13,905 nt of DNA. Source: Candidatus Komeilibacteria bacterium RIFCSPLOWO2_02_FULL_48_11. Its GTDB lineage: Bacteria > Patescibacteriota > Patescibacteriia > UBA2169. The position numbers and the translations under genes were made by a program. Numbering within the stretch: the first letter of the stretch is position 1; each line of letters starts with the position of its first letter. The notes below the pieces were generated by a model. The model was not told where the DNA came from. It ran no database searches and was given only the letters and a program-made list of their open reading frames with translations. Location of the stretch: positions 388 to 14,292 of the forward strand of contig MHKO01000005.1 in the NCBI GenBank assembly GCA_001818435.1. The letters run 5' to 3'. Shown in pieces: positions 12,507 to 13,905 of the stretch.

Positions 12507-13250
12507 ATGAACGGTTTGCGCAAGTCAATGGCAGGAAAGGGGCTGGCAGTTCTCCTCTCGATATCCCTGATGTCGCTAAGCTTTCAGGGTTGCGGGGGCA
12601 GCGGCAACACTCTGGCCAGCGAGAAAACAGAAGCGGACATTGTGTTGTCCGGCACTAATGCCGACGTGGCGGCACAATTGGGCGGCCAATATGATGCTGT
12701 GTCTAGCCTGGCGAAAAATCCGGGGAAGCGCCTGGCCATCAGTCTGGAGCGCTCCGACGGACAGTCGCCGGTTATGGTCGAGTTAATGTTTAACCCTGAC
12801 GGCCAGCCCATCATCATTGCTCCGGATGGCCGGCGCGCTCTGATTGAAATCGGGCTACGCGGCATAAAACCCGTGGTCCGGCTGGTAAATCCAGGAACAG
12901 GCGAAATATACCTGGAGCAGGCGATAGAAACGCCTGCTTCCAAGTTGGTCGCCGGAGAATTAACAGTCACAGACTGGATTACCACCGGCATGGCAGTTGT
13001 GGGCGCAGCCATTGTGGTTTGGCTCGGCCTCAAGGTTGTGGGCCTGGCCGCGGCTGGTTTAGGCTACCTGGCCTTGGCGGCCATTGTAGTCGGCGCCGTG
13101 GTAATCGGAGCCGGAGTGATAACCCGGGTCTTTAACCTCCTGGGGTGGGAGGCGGCGGACTTGGTTGATCTTTTCAGGCAATCAGCCAGCGACCTGGCGC
13201 TGATGATCTCTGGGGCTGTCAAAAAGTTCCAGGAGGTGTATAATCTTTAA
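12507..13250 (+). CDS. Predicted lipoprotein with a C-terminal membrane hairpin, unknown function
   Basis: The start is fixed by a strong Shine-Dalgarno (AGGAGG, 12495-12500, six bases before ATG). The N-terminus has a basic region, a hydrophobic core and a lipobox-like LSFQGC (24-29), suggesting lipid attachment at Cys29 followed by a GGSGN linker. Residues about 45-145 form a soluble domain with short strands (RLAISLERSDG, VMVELMFNPDGQPIII, PVVRLVNPGTGEIYLEQ). Residues about 152-205 are very hydrophobic and rich in Gly, Ala and Val, enough for two membrane helices, and an amphipathic tail follows (LVDLFRQSASDLALMISGAVKKF). Lipoproteins rarely carry such a hairpin. I do not recognise the family. 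It is a one-gene unit with its own promoters and terminator, downstream of the LytM gene. Confidence 0.7.
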   Translation: MNGLRKSMAGKGLAVLLSISLMSLSFQGCGGSGNTLASEKTEADIVLSGTNADVAAQLGGQYDAVSSLAKNPGKRLAISLERSDGQSPVMVELMFNPDGQPIIIAPDGRRALIEIGLRGIKPVVRLVNPGTGEIYLEQAIETPASKLVAGELTVTDWITTGMAVVGAAIVVWLGLKVVGLAAAGLGYLALAAIVVGAVVIGAGVITRVFNLLGWEAADLVDLFRQSASDLALMISGAVKKFQEVYNL

Positions 13251-13285
13251 CCTGAAAGGAGTGGGTTGAAGGCTCGGGGAATGGA

Positions 13286-13319
13286 AGCGTTGACGAGATT
13301 TCGTGTCAACGCTTTTTTA
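13286..13319 (+). terminator. Intrinsic terminator of the lipoprotein gene
   Basis: A perfect 9-bp stem (AGCGTTGAC / GTCAACGCT, 13286-13294 and 13305-13313) with a 10-base loop is followed by six Ts, 35 bases after the stop codon. Confidence 0.9.
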
Positions 13320-13343
13320 TTTACGCTCTTGACTAAAAAATAG

Positions 13344-13469
13344 TAGGGAAGAGTTTGAAAATAAATTAATAATGGGTCGCACAATGTACCTTATAAGACG
13401 CCAGATATAAAAAGAATCAGAATCATTGAGATTCTGGAAGATTCCGGGTTAATTATTTAAACTTCCCTA
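13344..13469. repeat. Family G intergenic palindrome
   Basis: TAGGGAAGAGTTTGAAAAT (13344-13362) and its near-complement ending in CTTCCCTA (13462-13469) form outer arms. An inner perfect hairpin CAGAATC-ATTGA-GATTCTG lies at 13418-13436. It occupies most of the gap before the convergent FtsQ-like gene. A small AGGTA/TACCT hairpin (about 13477-13490) follows, without a T-run. Confidence 0.6.
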
Positions 13470-13493
13470 GCCTCGAGGTATCAACATACCTGG

Positions 13494-13905
13494 CTATTTG
13501 AAATAGACGCGATCTTTGACCCGTAAATCCACGTACTTCAAGATTCTCCGCTTGTCTCTTATCTTTTCCGAGAGCACTTGCTCTAATTTTCTAACTTGGG
13601 TCTCTAAAGGCAATTTTTTGGAAACCAGGCCCTGCCAGCCCTCGATGGTTACGAATTTCAGCTCATCCCCGAGCCGCGGATTGTAAATTACGGTTTCCAG
13701 TTTTACATTGGCGCTGGAACGCGCCAAAGCGTCGTAAAGAGCAAAGATATACCCTATCTCCTCGCTTTTCAATATAACGTCCCCGGGTTTGACAAGGGTT
13801 TGACTGAAGTATTCAATTTCCACCATGGGCAAGGCAGGCGCGTTGGCGTCTTGAGTCTCGGGCGGCGCATATTCTCCAACCACAATGCCATTGACGTCCA
13901 GATAA
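13494..13905 (-). CDS. ftsQ: FtsQ/DivIB-like cell division protein, C-terminal part only
   Basis: The frame is open to the right edge (it reads YLDVNGIVVGEY from the border), so the N-terminal membrane anchor and POTRA domain lie outside. The visible part has the FtsQ-type beta region (YLDVNGIVV, ALPMVEIEYF) and the characteristic end: WQGLVSKKLPLETQVRKLEQ, then LSEKIRDKRRILKYVDLRV and KDRVYFK, matching the usual ending in which a helix is followed by YIDLR...RVYYK. FtsQ sits in the membrane and links early and late divisome proteins. No segment here tests the start. A different POTRA-type membrane protein is the main alternative. Confidence 0.7.
   Translation of the reverse strand, partial: YLDVNGIVVGEYAPPETQDANAPALPMVEIEYFSQTLVKPGDVILKSEEIGYIFALYDALARSSANVKLETVIYNPRLGDELKFVTIEGWQGLVSKKLPLETQVRKLEQVLSEKIRDKRRILKYVDLRVKDRVYFK

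Noticed and set aside
13266..13346. A short + strand frame beginning at TTG after AAAGGAG, just behind the lipoprotein gene
   Set aside because: It would have to read through the perfect terminator at 13286-13319, so the ORF is most likely incidental.

Overview
The window most resembles a member of the Candidate Phyla Radiation (Patescibacteria). That assignment is an inference from gene content and style: short housekeeping proteins, a primosomal PriA without its ATPase motifs, secreted proteins built from short repeats, few Shine-Dalgarno sites, and palindromic repeats in nearly every gap. No rRNA or tRNA gene is present to place it more exactly. The gene ending at 6055 appears to stop at TGA, which fits the standard bacterial code rather than the TGA=Gly code of some CPR lineages.

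Layout. 3-1070 (+) is the 3' part of a membrane family-2 glycosyltransferase, convergent with fmt. Positions 1054-4898 (-) carry the classical translation/replication set priA, def and fmt. A compact + strand unit (promoter, 42-codon ORF with a strong Shine-Dalgarno, intrinsic terminator) is wedged between fmt and def at 2125-2376. Further along the - strand are a LigB/MEMO-like protein that has lost metal ligands (5023-5793) and a secreted protein with a lysozyme-like region plus four C-terminal repeats (6055-7494). The 462-base gap at 7495-7956 holds an inverted repeat, a probable structured RNA on the - strand, and back-to-back promoters. The + strand then carries a TagA/WecG-NUDIX fusion (7957-9279), gltX (9352-10929), an EnvC-like LytM peptidase (11181-12395) and a lipoprotein with its own promoter and terminator (12507-13250). 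The window closes with the C-terminal part of an FtsQ-like division protein on the - strand (13494-13905).

The most striking feature is the density of palindromic repeats. One family, ending in GTCATyCCGA / TCGGGATGAC-like inverted termini, has six copies in 14 kb. At least four other families accompany it: GC-rich CCCCCTCCT hairpins, CAGCCARAGGCTG double hairpins, TCCGCC-GGCGGA mini-hairpins and AT-rich palindromes. Seven insertions lie in frame inside fmt, priA, gltX and the TagA-NUDIX gene and are translated as extra peptide loops while the catalytic motifs survive. Repeats also nest inside each other, share conserved loops on different arms, and supply start or stop regions of genes. This resembles, in principle, the Rickettsia palindromic elements, but the sequences are different.

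Functionally the window combines translation (Fmt, Def, GltX), replication restart (PriA-like), envelope building (glycosyltransferase, TagA domain, EnvC-like hydrolase, secreted repeat protein, lipoprotein) and division (FtsQ-like).
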